A DNA stretch of 64,000 nucleotides from Clostridium sp. Marseille-P299 (GTDB taxonomy: Bacteria; Bacillota; Clostridia; Lachnospirales; Lachnospiraceae): contig NZ_FJVE01000007.1 in NCBI RefSeq assembly GCF_900078195.1, forward strand, positions 2,480,001 to 2,544,000. The letters run 5' to 3'. The notes beneath the pieces are model-generated. The model saw only the letters and a program-made list of their open reading frames with translations. It had not been told where the DNA came from and ran no database searches. Positions 44,726-54,410 of the stretch are shown piece by piece. Each line of letters starts with the position of its first letter. The stretch's first letter is position 1. The position numbers were made by a program, and so were the translations under genes.

Positions 44726-45727
44726 ATGAACATTTACGATGTTTCTCAAAGAGCAGGTGTCTCCATTGCTACCGTTTCACGTGTTATCAATGGAAATCCA
44801 AACGTAAGTGAAAAAACCAAACAAAAAGTTTTAGATGTAATGAAAGAAATTGGATACACTCCAAATGTGTTTGCCCGTGGGTTAGGTCTTAACACTATGA
44901 AGACCATAGGCATTATGTGTGCTGATTCATCGGATACCTTCCTTGCAAATGCGGTTTATTATTTAGAGCAGAACTTAAGAAAAAATGGGTATGATTCTTT
45001 TTTATGTTGTACCGGATATGAGCTCCAAAATAAGCAAAAATACTTGAAATTACTACTCTCAAAACGTGTTGATGCTGTTGTAATGGTTGGTTCAGGGTTT
45101 CTAGAATCAAACAAAAAAGATAATGTTTATATTAGTGACGCTGCAGAAGAAGTTCCAATAATGTTAATTAACGGATATCTAAACCATCCTAATATTTATT
45201 GTACCCTCTGTGATGATCATCAAGCAGTATATGATGCTGTAAGTAAGTTAATTGCTCACGGTAGAAAGAAAATATTATATTTATATAATTCGAAATCTTA
45301 TAGTGGTATTCAAAAATTAAGTGGGTATAAAGATGCAATTCTTGCCAATGACCTTCCTTTGGATGATTCTCTTATGCAAATGTGTGTGAATAATATTCAA
45401 GAAACCAAGAATTTACTTCTTCATTTACAAGAGAATGGTTTAACCTTTGATGCCATCGTAGCTGCAGAAGATGCCTTAGCCGTTGGTGCTATTAAATTTG
45501 CAACTGCAAAGGGATATCATATTCCTAACGACATCGAAATAATTGGTTATAATAATTCTATTTTAGCTACATGCTGTGATCCCGAGCTTACCTCGATTGA
45601 TAACCATGTAGAAACTTTATGCATTACAACAATTAACACTCTTATGCGAGTATTACTTGATAATGATGTACCTAATAAAACAACCATATCAAATGATTTA
45701 ATCATCAGAAATACTACAAGCTTTTGA
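44726..45727 (+). CDS. LacI-family transcriptional regulator (uronate/KDG type)
   Basis: A 333-residue LacI/PurR regulator. The N-terminal HTH reads IYDVSQRAGVSIATVSRVINGNPNVSEKT, followed by the hinge helix and a periplasmic-binding-protein-like effector domain (TIGIMCADSSDTFLANAVYYLE onward). AAGCGCTT is the usual LacI-type core and occurs twice in its own leader and once near uxaB, so it probably controls uxaB-uxaA and itself, and perhaps uxaC downstream. The effector is unknown; a galacturonate-pathway intermediate such as KDG is plausible. CAGGGGG precedes the ATG. Confidence 0.88.
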   Translation: MNIYDVSQRAGVSIATVSRVINGNPNVSEKTKQKVLDVMKEIGYTPNVFARGLGLNTMKTIGIMCADSSDTFLANAVYYLEQNLRKNGYDSFLCCTGYELQNKQKYLKLLLSKRVDAVVMVGSGFLESNKKDNVYISDAAEEVPIMLINGYLNHPNIYCTLCDDHQAVYDAVSKLIAHGRKKILYLYNSKSYSGIQKLSGYKDAILANDLPLDDSLMQMCVNNIQETKNLLLHLQENGLTFDAIVAAEDALAVGAIKFATAKGYHIPNDIEIIGYNNSILATCCDPELTSIDNHVETLCITTINTLMRVLLDNDVPNKTTISNDLIIRNTTSF

Positions 45728-45892
45728 TAACATTATGTGTTTACTATGTATAAGCTGTGTTACATAAATCGCTGCTTTTACTTGTAGCGCATTGTTATAA
45801 GTTTATAAATAAGAGTACATGCTATACCAAAAAGTATATACCCTTAAATTACTTAACAGTCATTGACTAAATATTCTAAGGAGGATTTCTAT

Positions 45893-47293
45893 ATGAAACC
45901 ATTTATGGACAAAGATTTTTTATTGTCTAATGAGACAGCTAAAACATTATATCATGATTATGCAGCAAAAATGCCAATTATTGATTATCACTGCCACATC
46001 AATCCACAAGAAATTGCTGAAGATAGAAGCTTTGATACAATCACTCAGGTATGGCTTGGTGGTGACCACTACAAATGGCGTCAAATGCGTTCAAATGGAA
46101 TCGATGAAAAATATGTAACTGGTGATTCCACTGACTTTGAAAAATTTGAAAAATGGGCACAAACGCTTCAAAAAGCGATTGGTAATCCACTTTATCATTG
46201 GTCTCATTTAGAACTTCAAAAATATTTTGATTATCATAAGCCTTTAAAAGCTGATAACGCAAAAGAAGTTTTTGATCTTTGTAACGAAAAGTTACACGAT
46301 AAGGACATGAGCGTTCGTAATATCATCAAAAAATCCAACGTTGAAGTAATCTGTACTACTGATGATCCTATCGATTCATTAGAATGGCACAAAAAAATTG
46401 CTGAAGATTCAAGCTTTGATGTTAAGGTATTCCCAGCTTGGAGACCAGATAAAGCAATGAATATTGAAAAACCTGATTACCTTGACTATTTAGCTAAATT
46501 AGAAAACGTAAGTGGCGTTAAAATTTCTAATTTCGAATCTTTAAAAGAAGCTCTTAAGGTTCGTCTTGCATTCTTTAATTCTATGGGATGTAAAGTTTCT
46601 GATCATGCTCTTAATTATGTAATGTACAAACCTGCTACTGAAGCTGAAATCGAAGAAATTTTTGCTAAACGTTTAGCTGGTGGAAGCTTAACAGAATTAG
46701 AAGAACTTCAATTTAAAACAGCATTCATGGTATTTGTAGGTAAAGAATACAATAAACTTGGATGGGTTATGCAGTTACATTATGGTACAAAACGTGATAA
46801 TAACGTATTCCGTTTCAATCAATTAGGACCTGATACAGGATTTGACTGTATTAACACAGAAAGTTCTTCTGCTGAAATGGCAAACTTCTTAAATGCACTT
46901 AACTCAACAGATGAATTACCAAAAACAATTATTTATTCTTTAAATCCTACAGACAATGCTGCTATTGGTACTGTAATTGGATGTTTCCAAGATTCAACTT
47001 GCGTTGGTAAAGTTCAACAAGGTTCTGCTTGGTGGTTCAATGATCACAAAGTTGGTATGACTGAACAGATGACTTCTTTAGCTAACTTAGGTTTATTAGC
47101 TAACTTCAATGGTATGTTAACAGATTCAAGAAGTTTCTTATCTTACACAAGACATGAATACTTTAGAAGAATTCTTTGTGATTTAATCGGAACTTGGGTT
47201 GAAAATGGCGAATATCCAAACGATATCGAATTCTTAGGACAAATGGTTCAAGACATTTCTTACTACAATACTAAGAGATACTTCGGATTCTAA
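45893..47293 (+). CDS. uxaC: Uronate isomerase UxaC
   Basis: Converts D-galacturonate to D-tagaturonate (and glucuronate to fructuronate); 466 residues, amidohydrolase-superfamily fold. The metal motif HCHINPQEIAEDRSFD is at residues about 28-43. FPAWRPDKAMNIEKPDY and GTWVENGEYPND are other conserved blocks. A longer frame exists, but AAGGAGG 8 bases before the ATG at 45893 decides the start. It is the entry enzyme of the UxaC-UxaB-UxaA-KdgK pathway encoded around it and is transcribed alone, with a terminator. Confidence 0.96.
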   Translation: MKPFMDKDFLLSNETAKTLYHDYAAKMPIIDYHCHINPQEIAEDRSFDTITQVWLGGDHYKWRQMRSNGIDEKYVTGDSTDFEKFEKWAQTLQKAIGNPLYHWSHLELQKYFDYHKPLKADNAKEVFDLCNEKLHDKDMSVRNIIKKSNVEVICTTDDPIDSLEWHKKIAEDSSFDVKVFPAWRPDKAMNIEKPDYLDYLAKLENVSGVKISNFESLKEALKVRLAFFNSMGCKVSDHALNYVMYKPATEAEIEEIFAKRLAGGSLTELEELQFKTAFMVFVGKEYNKLGWVMQLHYGTKRDNNVFRFNQLGPDTGFDCINTESSSAEMANFLNALNSTDELPKTIIYSLNPTDNAAIGTVIGCFQDSTCVGKVQQGSAWWFNDHKVGMTEQMTSLANLGLLANFNGMLTDSRSFLSYTRHEYFRRILCDLIGTWVENGEYPNDIEFLGQMVQDISYYNTKRYFGF

Positions 47294-47303
47294 TAAAAAT
47301 TAT

Positions 47304-47349
47304 AAGGGTTGGTACGAGATAATTTATTATCTTGTTCCAACCTTTTTTT
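47304..47349 (+). terminator. uxaC terminator
   Basis: AAGGGTTGG...AGATAA pairs with TTATCT...CCAACCTTTTTTT, a long stem with a short loop. The rest of the 47,294-47,823 gap is AT-rich, with a TATAATTGC/GCAATTATA hairpin near 47480-47510 and the pyrB promoter. Confidence 0.88.
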
Positions 47350-47665
47350 ATCTGATAAATTCTTATACTAACTCACTCTATAATTTTTCTACTAATTTAA
47401 AGAGTCATATAAAAAATCCTCACCCCAATATCATGAATAGTAGAAATAAATAAAAAAGAATTATTCTAGATATAATTGCAAAAAATTGTAGCAATTATAA
47501 TCTGCACTCTTTTTTATAATTAATCTCAACTATCTTTTATATTCGCTTGACTTTCTTCCTTCCTTTTTATGTATCACATATTAATTTATAGTAAAAAATA
47601 GTATACAATTCTTTTAGTTGGTAATTATTGTGTTAATTTTTTTAGTTTAATTTTAAAATTTCTAC

Positions 47666-47694
47666 TTGAAATATCACCATCGGTATATTACAAT
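47666..47694 (+). promoter_or_regulatory. SigA-type promoter of pyrBI
   Basis: TTGAAA (47666-47671), 17 bases, TACAAT (47689-47694). The leader is about 120 bases. No PyrR-binding loop consensus was recognised in it. Confidence 0.65.
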
Positions 47695-47823
47695 ATTGAG
47701 TTGAATAAAGTTTTGTACATAGCATCAGGACTTTTTAAATATCCTGTATGTCTCACTTTATAAACATGAAAAGAAATGACTTTTAGAAACGAAAAAACGT
47801 CATTCCCATATTTGGAGGTGCTT

Positions 47824-48741
47824 ATGAAACACATTATTAGTCCACTTGATTTGTCTGTTGAAGAACTTGCTAACGTTCTTGATTTAGCTGAACAGATTAT
47901 CAACGACCCAAAAAAGTATGCCGAATGCTGTCACGGTAAAAAATTAGCGACCTTATTTTACGAACCAAGTACCAGAACGAGATTAAGTTTTGAGGCTGCC
48001 ATGCTGAATTTAGGTGGTAGTGTACTTGGTTTTTCTTCCGCTGATTCTTCCTCTGCTGCCAAGGGCGAAAGCGTAGCAGATACCATTCGAGTTGTTTCCA
48101 GTTATGCAGATATATGTGCAATGCGCCATCCAAAAGAAGGTGCTCCATATGTTGCTTCTACTTACTCTTCTATCCCAGTAATTAACGCTGGTGATGGTGG
48201 TCATAATCATCCAACCCAAACTCTCACGGATTTACTTACAATTAAAAATTTAAAAGGTAGTCTTAATAATCTTACCATCGGATTTTGTGGGGATCTTAAG
48301 TTTGGACGAACCGTTCATTCATTAATTAACGCTATGGTACGTTATGAGAACGTTAAATTTGTACTAATCTCTCCTGATGAATTAAAAATACCTGCATACC
48401 TAAGAGAAGAAGTATTAGATAGAAACAATATAGCTTATAAAGAAGTAAAAGTACTCGAAGATGTAATGCCAGAACTTGATATCCTATACATGACTAGAGT
48501 ACAAAAAGAGCGTTTCTTTAATGAAGAAGATTATATAAGATTAAAAGATAGTTTTATCTTAGATGCCAAAAAGATGGAACTTGCTAAAAAAGATATGTTA
48601 GTACTACATCCACTTCCACGTGTGAATGAAATTGCTACTGAAGTTGATGATGACCCTCGTGCAGTATATTTTAAACAAGCCCAATATGGTGTATATGCTC
48701 GAATGGCATTGATTATGACTTTACTTGGTATCACAGTATAG
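47824..48741 (+). CDS. pyrB: Aspartate carbamoyltransferase catalytic subunit PyrB
   Basis: First committed enzyme of pyrimidine synthesis, joining carbamoyl phosphate and aspartate; 305 residues. The carbamoyl-phosphate site [16 protein letters not shown] is near residue 47, and the aspartate-side loops include HPKEG and [24 protein letters not shown]. An upstream ATG is ignored because GGAGG sits 5 bases before the ATG at 47824. It is followed 14 bases later by pyrI, so this is the class B, regulated ATCase type. Confidence 0.97.
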   Translation: MKHIISPLDLSVEELANVLDLAEQIINDPKKYAECCHGKKLATLFYEPSTRTRLSFEAAMLNLGGSVLGFSSADSSSAAKGESVADTIRVVSSYADICAMRHPKEGAPYVASTYSSIPVINAGDGGHNHPTQTLTDLLTIKNLKGSLNNLTIGFCGDLKFGRTVHSLINAMVRYENVKFVLISPDELKIPAYLREEVLDRNNIAYKEVKVLEDVMPELDILYMTRVQKERFFNEEDYIRLKDSFILDAKKMELAKKDMLVLHPLPRVNEIATEVDDDPRAVYFKQAQYGVYARMALIMTLLGITV

Positions 48742-48755
48742 AAGGGAGAAATAAC

Positions 48756-49178
48756 ATGTTAAACATTGGTGGATTAAATCATGGCGTTGTCATAGATCAT
48801 ATTGAAGCAGGAAGTGCTATGAAAATCTATGAATATCTTCAATTAGAAAAATTAGATTGTAGTGTCGCAATCATTAAAAATGCTAGAAGCAATAAGATGG
48901 GAAAGAAAGATATTATCAAAATTGAAGGACCTCTAGTAGTTGATCTAGACGTTCTTGGGGTGATTGATCCTAATTTAACAATAAATATTATTGACAATGG
49001 TAATATTATAGAAAAACGCCATTTAAACTTACCTGAATTAGTAACTGGTATTATAAAATGCAAAAATCCAAGATGCATCACTTCTGTAGAAGCAATTCCT
49101 CATAAATTTAAACTTACAGATAAGAATAAATGTGTCTACCGTTGTATCTACTGCGAACAAGCATTTAAGAGAAATTAA
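48756..49178 (+). CDS. pyrI: Aspartate carbamoyltransferase regulatory subunit PyrI
   Basis: Allosteric subunit of the ATCase holoenzyme, 140 residues. The N-terminal nucleotide-binding domain (VVIDHIEAGSAMKIYEYL, then KMGKKDIIKIEG) is followed by the zinc domain with four cysteines (CKNPRC, then CVYRCIYC) that contacts PyrB. It is translated right after pyrB with GAAGGGAG before the ATG. Presence of pyrI together with pyrB predicts CTP/ATP control. Confidence 0.97.
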   Translation: MLNIGGLNHGVVIDHIEAGSAMKIYEYLQLEKLDCSVAIIKNARSNKMGKKDIIKIEGPLVVDLDVLGVIDPNLTINIIDNGNIIEKRHLNLPELVTGIIKCKNPRCITSVEAIPHKFKLTDKNKCVYRCIYCEQAFKRN

Positions 49179-49190
49179 TTGACATAAAAA

Positions 49191-49234
49191 GAAAAGCCCA
49201 CTGTAACAGTGTTATCACTTGCCGTGGGCTTTTC
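49191..49234 (+). terminator. pyrBI terminator
   Basis: GAAAAGCCCAC (49191-49201) pairs perfectly with GTGGGCTTTTC (49224-49234) between pyrI and the convergent transglutaminase gene. Confidence 0.85.
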
Positions 49235-49280
49235 GATATTATTATAATTCCTCTTCATTGAACAACACTCTACTTTTAAC

Positions 49281-51689
49281 CTATCTACTAAAATCTCTAT
49301 ATGGATTTGCGATTAACATATATAGACATAGTAGCTTATATCGTGCAAATCCCAATTCTAAGTGTGTTTTATGTAATAAATCCTCCTTAAACTCTCGCAC
49401 AAGAGTTTCAGACGATTCATCTAAAACTTCTTCATGATAACGAACCTTTATAAATGTATTTAAAACATCTGGCAATGTTTCCTGATTTATATGCTTACAG
49501 TCAATACGATTAAAAAACTCAAAAATAGTTTCTTCTTTCAATGGTAGGTACCCTATTTTCTCAAGGATATACAATATTTGTACCATATTAATTAAAATTC
49601 GTGTACTACCACTTATCTTTTTATAACACCGTTTATTGTAATAAACTTTGAAAATTAGATAAAGTACACTACAAATTACTATAATAATCAGAATTCCAAC
49701 AAATATGAGTTTACCAAACGGGTTAATCTCCTTTTGGGTTAGTTCTAACATATCACCACCCATTTCTTCGATTTCTTGAAACTCCTCTTCGGATAAGAAA
49801 TCTTTATAGGAAATTTGTGTAGGCGTTACTTTATTAGCACTCTCTTCTTCCTTCCACTTTGTATATCGAAACTCTTGATAAGAGGGTGTAGGTTCAAAAG
49901 CGATCCATCCGATTCCTTCTATATATGCCTCTGGCCAAGCATGAGCATCTAAATCCTTTACAATATATGCATTTGACTCATTCTTTGAGCTTTCTTTAAC
50001 ATAAAAACCTTGCAAATATCTTGTTGGAATCCCAATGGTTCTTGCCATCATGGCAAATGCTGTTGCAAAATGAGTACAATACCCTTCCTTAGTTTCAAAC
50101 AACAAGGAATCCACTGCATCATCCGTATCTTTTAATATTTTAGGCGTTAATGTATAGTTTAAATTTTGCAAATATCCTTCGATCGCCTTACACTTTTCAT
50201 AGTCAGTACTATAATTTTTTGTTAACTCCTCACTTAAACGTTTCACTCGTAAGGGCATATTTCCTGGTACATTACAATAATTCTGCCTAACATAGGAATG
50301 ATACTTTAAAAGCACTGATTCTATCTGATCCACAGTAAGAGAAGAAGATCTATCAAACTTATTCACTAATTTTAAAATTAACTCACCTTCTTTATGATCA
50401 ATACTGCTTATGTTTAAATTATTATATTTTGCTTGATTAAAAAATTTATCTAGCTCTTCACTACCTAGATTAAGTTCAAGAGACTTCACTGTATATTCCG
50501 TTTCCTTTCCCTCTAATTTCTTAAACTTTAAATTAGCATTCTTTACATAACTCGCATTTTTATTTATATCCACTTCAATCATTTTTGCTGGTAGAAAGAT
50601 TGATTTTGTAAAAATATTATCATACTCCACTATATAGGTACGGTAATCGATAAAGGACGGCATCTTTGTTTCTTCCGCTAGCAAATCGTTATATGCCAAT
50701 GCACAATAAAATTCAAGTAAATCAATTTGTGATTCCTTTAACTGATATGTATTTTCAAAATTGCCATTAACATCCCCCCACTCATTGTTTGCATAGTAAC
50801 TCTTAATATTACCTTGCAGATAAAATCCACCCTCTATCTTTTTACTAAGTTTAATACGAAGAACCTCCTCATATGATGAAATTACATCTCCCCCCAAAGA
50901 ACCATCTTCTGAATATCCTGAAAATAAAACCGAATAATCTGCATTCTCTGGATGCATCCATACACTTATATTGGCAATAAGTTCACTGGTTGAATCTGAT
51001 ATACTTTGCCAAAGATATTTAACAAAACGCCATTCCATAGGGTGTTTTTTCGTAGGTATTGCCAGCAGTGAAATGAAAACCAACAAAAAGATAGGTATTA
51101 GATATGTCATAGCACCTACGAAATCTTGTCCCCGGTTTTTATATAAACGTTGATAACTATATTCAGTTAGCATAAGCAAAACATAGGTTAATAGACATAC
51201 CACAAAAAGCTTTGGTACATCATATTGTAAGAAAGATACTATAATTAGCCCAAAGAAGAAAACAACAGCCGTGACTACTCTTAAAATATAGCTATGCACA
51301 AATAGATAAATCGGAATTCCTATTATGATTAGCAATACACAAATAGTGAATATTTGATAATCTACACTAGGGTTCTTTTCTAGAAACCGTTCCTTAAATA
51401 GCCACTTCCAATAACTTTGATATCCTTTAAGTAACGAATATTTCGTAAGCCAACTAATAAAAAATATAGTAGCAACAACACCGAGTATAAAGACATATAA
51501 TATTAGCCGCTTTTTATTTATATCTACGATTCGTAAGAATGTAATACTAATAATTGCTAGGAATACAATATGAATTTCATTTGCCCCCAACAAAATTAAT
51601 GAATTTAATAATGACATCCCAGCAAGACTGAGTAAAAATGTTAAGAAAATGTGATATGCATGACGCTTATAGATATTTTTAATATTCAT
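49281..51689 (-). CDS. Membrane transglutaminase-like protein (TgpA type)
   Basis: An 802-residue protein with several transmembrane helices in residues 1-200, a large extracellular transglutaminase-core domain, and one helix near residue 685. The catalytic triad region is intact: Cys538 in GYCTHFATAFAMMART and His583 in DAHAWPEAYIEG, with an Asp/Glu-rich tail after it. Such proteins are encoded with MoxR and DUF58 genes, as here, and probably process or cross-link envelope proteins; this function is inferred. GGAGG 7 bases upstream supports ATG at 51689 over a longer frame. Confidence 0.85.
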   Translation of the reverse strand: MNIKNIYKRHAYHIFLTFLLSLAGMSLLNSLILLGANEIHIVFLAIISITFLRIVDINKKRLILYVFILGVVATIFFISWLTKYSLLKGYQSYWKWLFKERFLEKNPSVDYQIFTICVLLIIIGIPIYLFVHSYILRVVTAVVFFFGLIIVSFLQYDVPKLFVVCLLTYVLLMLTEYSYQRLYKNRGQDFVGAMTYLIPIFLLVFISLLAIPTKKHPMEWRFVKYLWQSISDSTSELIANISVWMHPENADYSVLFSGYSEDGSLGGDVISSYEEVLRIKLSKKIEGGFYLQGNIKSYYANNEWGDVNGNFENTYQLKESQIDLLEFYCALAYNDLLAEETKMPSFIDYRTYIVEYDNIFTKSIFLPAKMIEVDINKNASYVKNANLKFKKLEGKETEYTVKSLELNLGSEELDKFFNQAKYNNLNISSIDHKEGELILKLVNKFDRSSSLTVDQIESVLLKYHSYVRQNYCNVPGNMPLRVKRLSEELTKNYSTDYEKCKAIEGYLQNLNYTLTPKILKDTDDAVDSLLFETKEGYCTHFATAFAMMARTIGIPTRYLQGFYVKESSKNESNAYIVKDLDAHAWPEAYIEGIGWIAFEPTPSYQEFRYTKWKEEESANKVTPTQISYKDFLSEEEFQEIEEMGGDMLELTQKEINPFGKLIFVGILIIIVICSVLYLIFKVYYNKRCYKKISGSTRILINMVQILYILEKIGYLPLKEETIFEFFNRIDCKHINQETLPDVLNTFIKVRYHEEVLDESSETLVREFKEDLLHKTHLELGFARYKLLCLYMLIANPYRDFSR

Positions 51690-51702
51690 CTCATTTCCTC
51701 CC

Positions 51703-52875
51703 CTACCCCTGATCCAAAACATCACTTACTTCTTGATCAAGTGTAACCTGAAATAATAAAATTCTATCATCCAAATTCTTAAGTCCAATTTCACTTCTAT
51801 CTTTGTTGATATATAGTATGATTATGGTATTTCCATTCTGTACGGCCTGATAACTAGCATAGCAAAGTTCCTTTGTAATGGTATGTGTAATCATCATACA
51901 ATAATTTCGCCCACCACCGAATCTATTTGCCTCAATTAGCAAATTGGCTATGCTTTTGGTACTACAAAAAGCAAGATCCATCGTCATCTGGTATAGCATA
52001 TCAAAGCTGACTTTATTATGAATTTCTTTCCTTTGAGTTCCCTTTCGGTCAAACACAATCGTAATCGGTGTATTTTTTCGAAAATAAAAATCAACAATAG
52101 CTAGGGTAGCCTCAATAATCTTATCCTCTATGATAATTTGATTTAATTCTGAGTCATTTACTTTTGTTAAATCCATAAGTAGTAAGATTTCAGACTTTGG
52201 CTCATCAATAAATTTTCTTGTTAAAAGTTGATTTGCTCGTGCACTTGCCTTCCAATGTATATGTTTTATAGCATCACCCTTCTGATAATTTCTAACCTCT
52301 ACATCCGGTATATTAAAATAAACTGGTGTCGTGTATCGTTGCTGTTTTGAATCCATTTCTTCAAAAAAAATCAGGTATTTCAGGCGAATGATCCTTGGCA
52401 ATACTTTTATATTAATAGTTGATGGAGATGGATATGTCAGACGAAATAATCCAAGAAAATCTGTTATTTGTACCTTATCAATTCCTGCGAAATATTCCCC
52501 ACGATACTTGCAATAAATAGTGGTTTTATAATTATATTGCTCGCCAGGTAACAAACAATAACAATCGATTGCATTTAAAGCTTCTACTTCGCTTGTTTCA
52601 TGCAAAAAAGTAATATTAACATTTGTATACGTAAGGATATCTTCATTCGCTAGAATAAACTGATACGGTATATGCTCTCCTTTCACAATTGTTTTACGAT
52701 CAATTAACTGATATACGCAAAATCTAAAATATACATATACCATATAGATACAAGAAAAAAGAGGTATTAATAGCAACATAAAAAAGATGCTATAGCTGAT
52801 AACACCTCCATAAAAACTTATAAAAATTGCAGAAAGGATAATCGAAATTACTAAAAGAATCCTGCTACGCACCAT
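51703..52875 (-). CDS. DUF58 domain membrane protein
   Basis: A 390-residue protein with two N-terminal transmembrane segments (residues 5-45) and a C-terminal DUF58 domain (VRNYQKGDAIKHIHWKASARANQLLTRKF, about residues 190-220). DUF58 proteins are von Willebrand-like partners of MoxR ATPases. The gene starts within the end of moxR (overlap about 11 bases) and is followed 13 bases later by the transglutaminase gene, so the three form one operon. Confidence 0.87.
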   Translation of the reverse strand: MVRSRILLVISIILSAIFISFYGGVISYSIFFMLLLIPLFSCIYMVYVYFRFCVYQLIDRKTIVKGEHIPYQFILANEDILTYTNVNITFLHETSEVEALNAIDCYCLLPGEQYNYKTTIYCKYRGEYFAGIDKVQITDFLGLFRLTYPSPSTINIKVLPRIIRLKYLIFFEEMDSKQQRYTTPVYFNIPDVEVRNYQKGDAIKHIHWKASARANQLLTRKFIDEPKSEILLLMDLTKVNDSELNQIIIEDKIIEATLAIVDFYFRKNTPITIVFDRKGTQRKEIHNKVSFDMLYQMTMDLAFCSTKSIANLLIEANRFGGGRNYCMMITHTITKELCYASYQAVQNGNTIIILYINKDRSEIGLKNLDDRILLFQVTLDQEVSDVLDQG

Positions 52876-53821
52876 AAAAATCTCCCGTTAATATTGGCAC
52901 TCTAACTTTTCTTATTATTGATTTTATTACTTCATCCAGTGCTACTTTATTAATTTTCGCTTCCATTGAAAGCACCAAGCGATGATTTAGCACTGGATAA
53001 ATCACTTTTTTAACATCATCTGGTATCACAAAATCTCGACCACTTAAGTAGGCGCATGCTTTACTTGCTCGGATTAATCCTAAGGTTGCTCTTGGGCTTG
53101 CCCCTAAGGAAAGGCTTTCATGAACTCTAGTTTCACTTATTAAATTAACGATATATGTAATTAAGTCTTTATGGATATCAACGGACCTCACTTCATTTTG
53201 TAATTCACATATTAACTCTTTATTCGCTACTGTTTTCACCTTTTTTATCGGCTCTTCTTTTAAATAATTCAAAGCCATCAAAATTTCATCTTCAACTGTA
53301 GGATATCCAATGGAAATTCTCATTAAAAAGCGATCTAATTGTGCCTCAGGTAAATTATAGGTTCCTGTAAATTCCATTGGATTCTGTGTTGCTATTACCA
53401 TAAATGGTGCTTCTATTGGATAAATAATTCCGTCTACTGTTACTTGCCTCTCCTCCATCGCTTCTAATAGACTTGACTGTGTTTTAGGTGAAGTCCGATT
53501 AATTTCATCTGCTAAGATAATGGAATGCATAATCGCACCTTTTTGAAACTCAAATGTAGCATTTTTCATATTATAAACAGATATACCAGTTACATCACTT
53601 GGTAGGGTATCAGGTGTAAATTGAATTCTGCTAAAACTAACATCCATCGTTTTTGCCATCGCATTTGCTAAACTCGTCTTTCCTACTCCAGGTACGTCCT
53701 CTAGCAATAAATGTCCCCCTGCAAGAAGCGCCATCATAGCAAATTCTACTTTATCTTTCTTTCCGATTAAAACATTATTAATTTCGTTCATAATGTTATT
53801 CGCTTCTTCATAAAACCTCAT
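52865..53821 (-). CDS. MoxR-family AAA+ ATPase
   Basis: A 318-residue AAA+ ATPase with Walker A DVPGVGKTSLANAMA (near residue 45), Walker B IILADEINR (near 110) and sensor motifs ATQNPMEFTGTYNLPEAQLDRF. MoxR proteins act as chaperone-like ATPases for DUF58/VWA partners. It is the first gene of the moxR-DUF58-transglutaminase operon. A 217-base stretch between its start and the rod-shaped element at 54.1 kb holds no other gene. Confidence 0.93.
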   Translation of the reverse strand: MRFYEEANNIMNEINNVLIGKKDKVEFAMMALLAGGHLLLEDVPGVGKTSLANAMAKTMDVSFSRIQFTPDTLPSDVTGISVYNMKNATFEFQKGAIMHSIILADEINRTSPKTQSSLLEAMEERQVTVDGIIYPIEAPFMVIATQNPMEFTGTYNLPEAQLDRFLMRISIGYPTVEDEILMALNYLKEEPIKKVKTVANKELICELQNEVRSVDIHKDLITYIVNLISETRVHESLSLGASPRATLGLIRASKACAYLSGRDFVIPDDVKKVIYPVLNHRLVLSMEAKINKVALDEVIKSIIRKVRVPILTGDFYGA

Positions 53822-54032
53822 ATCCTACTTTCTCCTTCTTATTTATATGTCAATTCTTAATTATTCATTTTCCAATTTTTAGCTAATTTCATTGTATCAT
53901 TTTCATATTTCTATAACAATATGGCAATTATACTTTTTACATGAATAATCAGATATGCATTTATGCTTACTTTTACTACGTTGCGTAAAATTAATCTATT
54001 ATTGGGATACCTTAAAATGACTATTGCTAAAT

Positions 54033-54149
54033 AAAAAAAGTCGCATGGTAGCTGTTTTTATAGGCTCCCCGTTGTGATAAACTGTTTTATTACGTTAAAC
54101 AGTCTAACATGAGAAGCCTTTTAACAGGCTACCTGCAACTTATGACTTT
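54033..54149 (-). ncRNA. Candidate rod-shaped structured RNA between fhs and moxR
   Basis: On the minus strand the roughly 115-base element closes with AAAGTC/GACTTT and ends in a run of U. Continuing inward, GGTAGC-C-TGTT pairs with AACA-GCTACC, AGGCTTCTC with GGGGAGCCT (two G-U pairs), and CTGTTT with AAACAG at the apex. Internal loops are asymmetric. It is longer and more complex than a usual terminator and resembles a rod-shaped RNA (6S-like in shape only). It shares a 14-base string CATGCGACTTTTTT with 12384-12397 on the plus strand. It lies downstream of fhs and about 210 bases ahead of moxR. Confidence 0.45.
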
Positions 54150-54189
54150 ATTAAGCTAATATAAAATTGATATTATAATTTACTTCTTC

Positions 54190-54335
54190 TATTAAGTTTA
54201 ATTCTTTATACTAGCTTTTACTTCTTAATGTTAGCTTTTACTTTTTATATTAGCTTTAAATTTTTATTAAATTAACTTCTTACATTAACTTTTACTTTTT
54301 ATATTAGGTTTCACTTTTTATTATAGATTTTGCTT
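54190..54335. repeat. Degenerate 19-bp tandem repeat downstream of fhs
   Basis: Several copies of a unit near TTAGCTTTTACTTTTTATA lie between the fhs stop (54411) and the rod-shaped element. Confidence 0.7.
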
Positions 54336-54410
54336 TATCCGTTAACCCCGTTTATTCAATTTACATTTATACTTAAGCTATCATTTCCTACGTATTTCAT
54401 TTAAATACAT

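Noticed and set aside
47701..47823. PyrR attenuator in the pyrB leader
   Set aside because: No PyrR-binding loop consensus and no convincing terminator/antiterminator pair were found.
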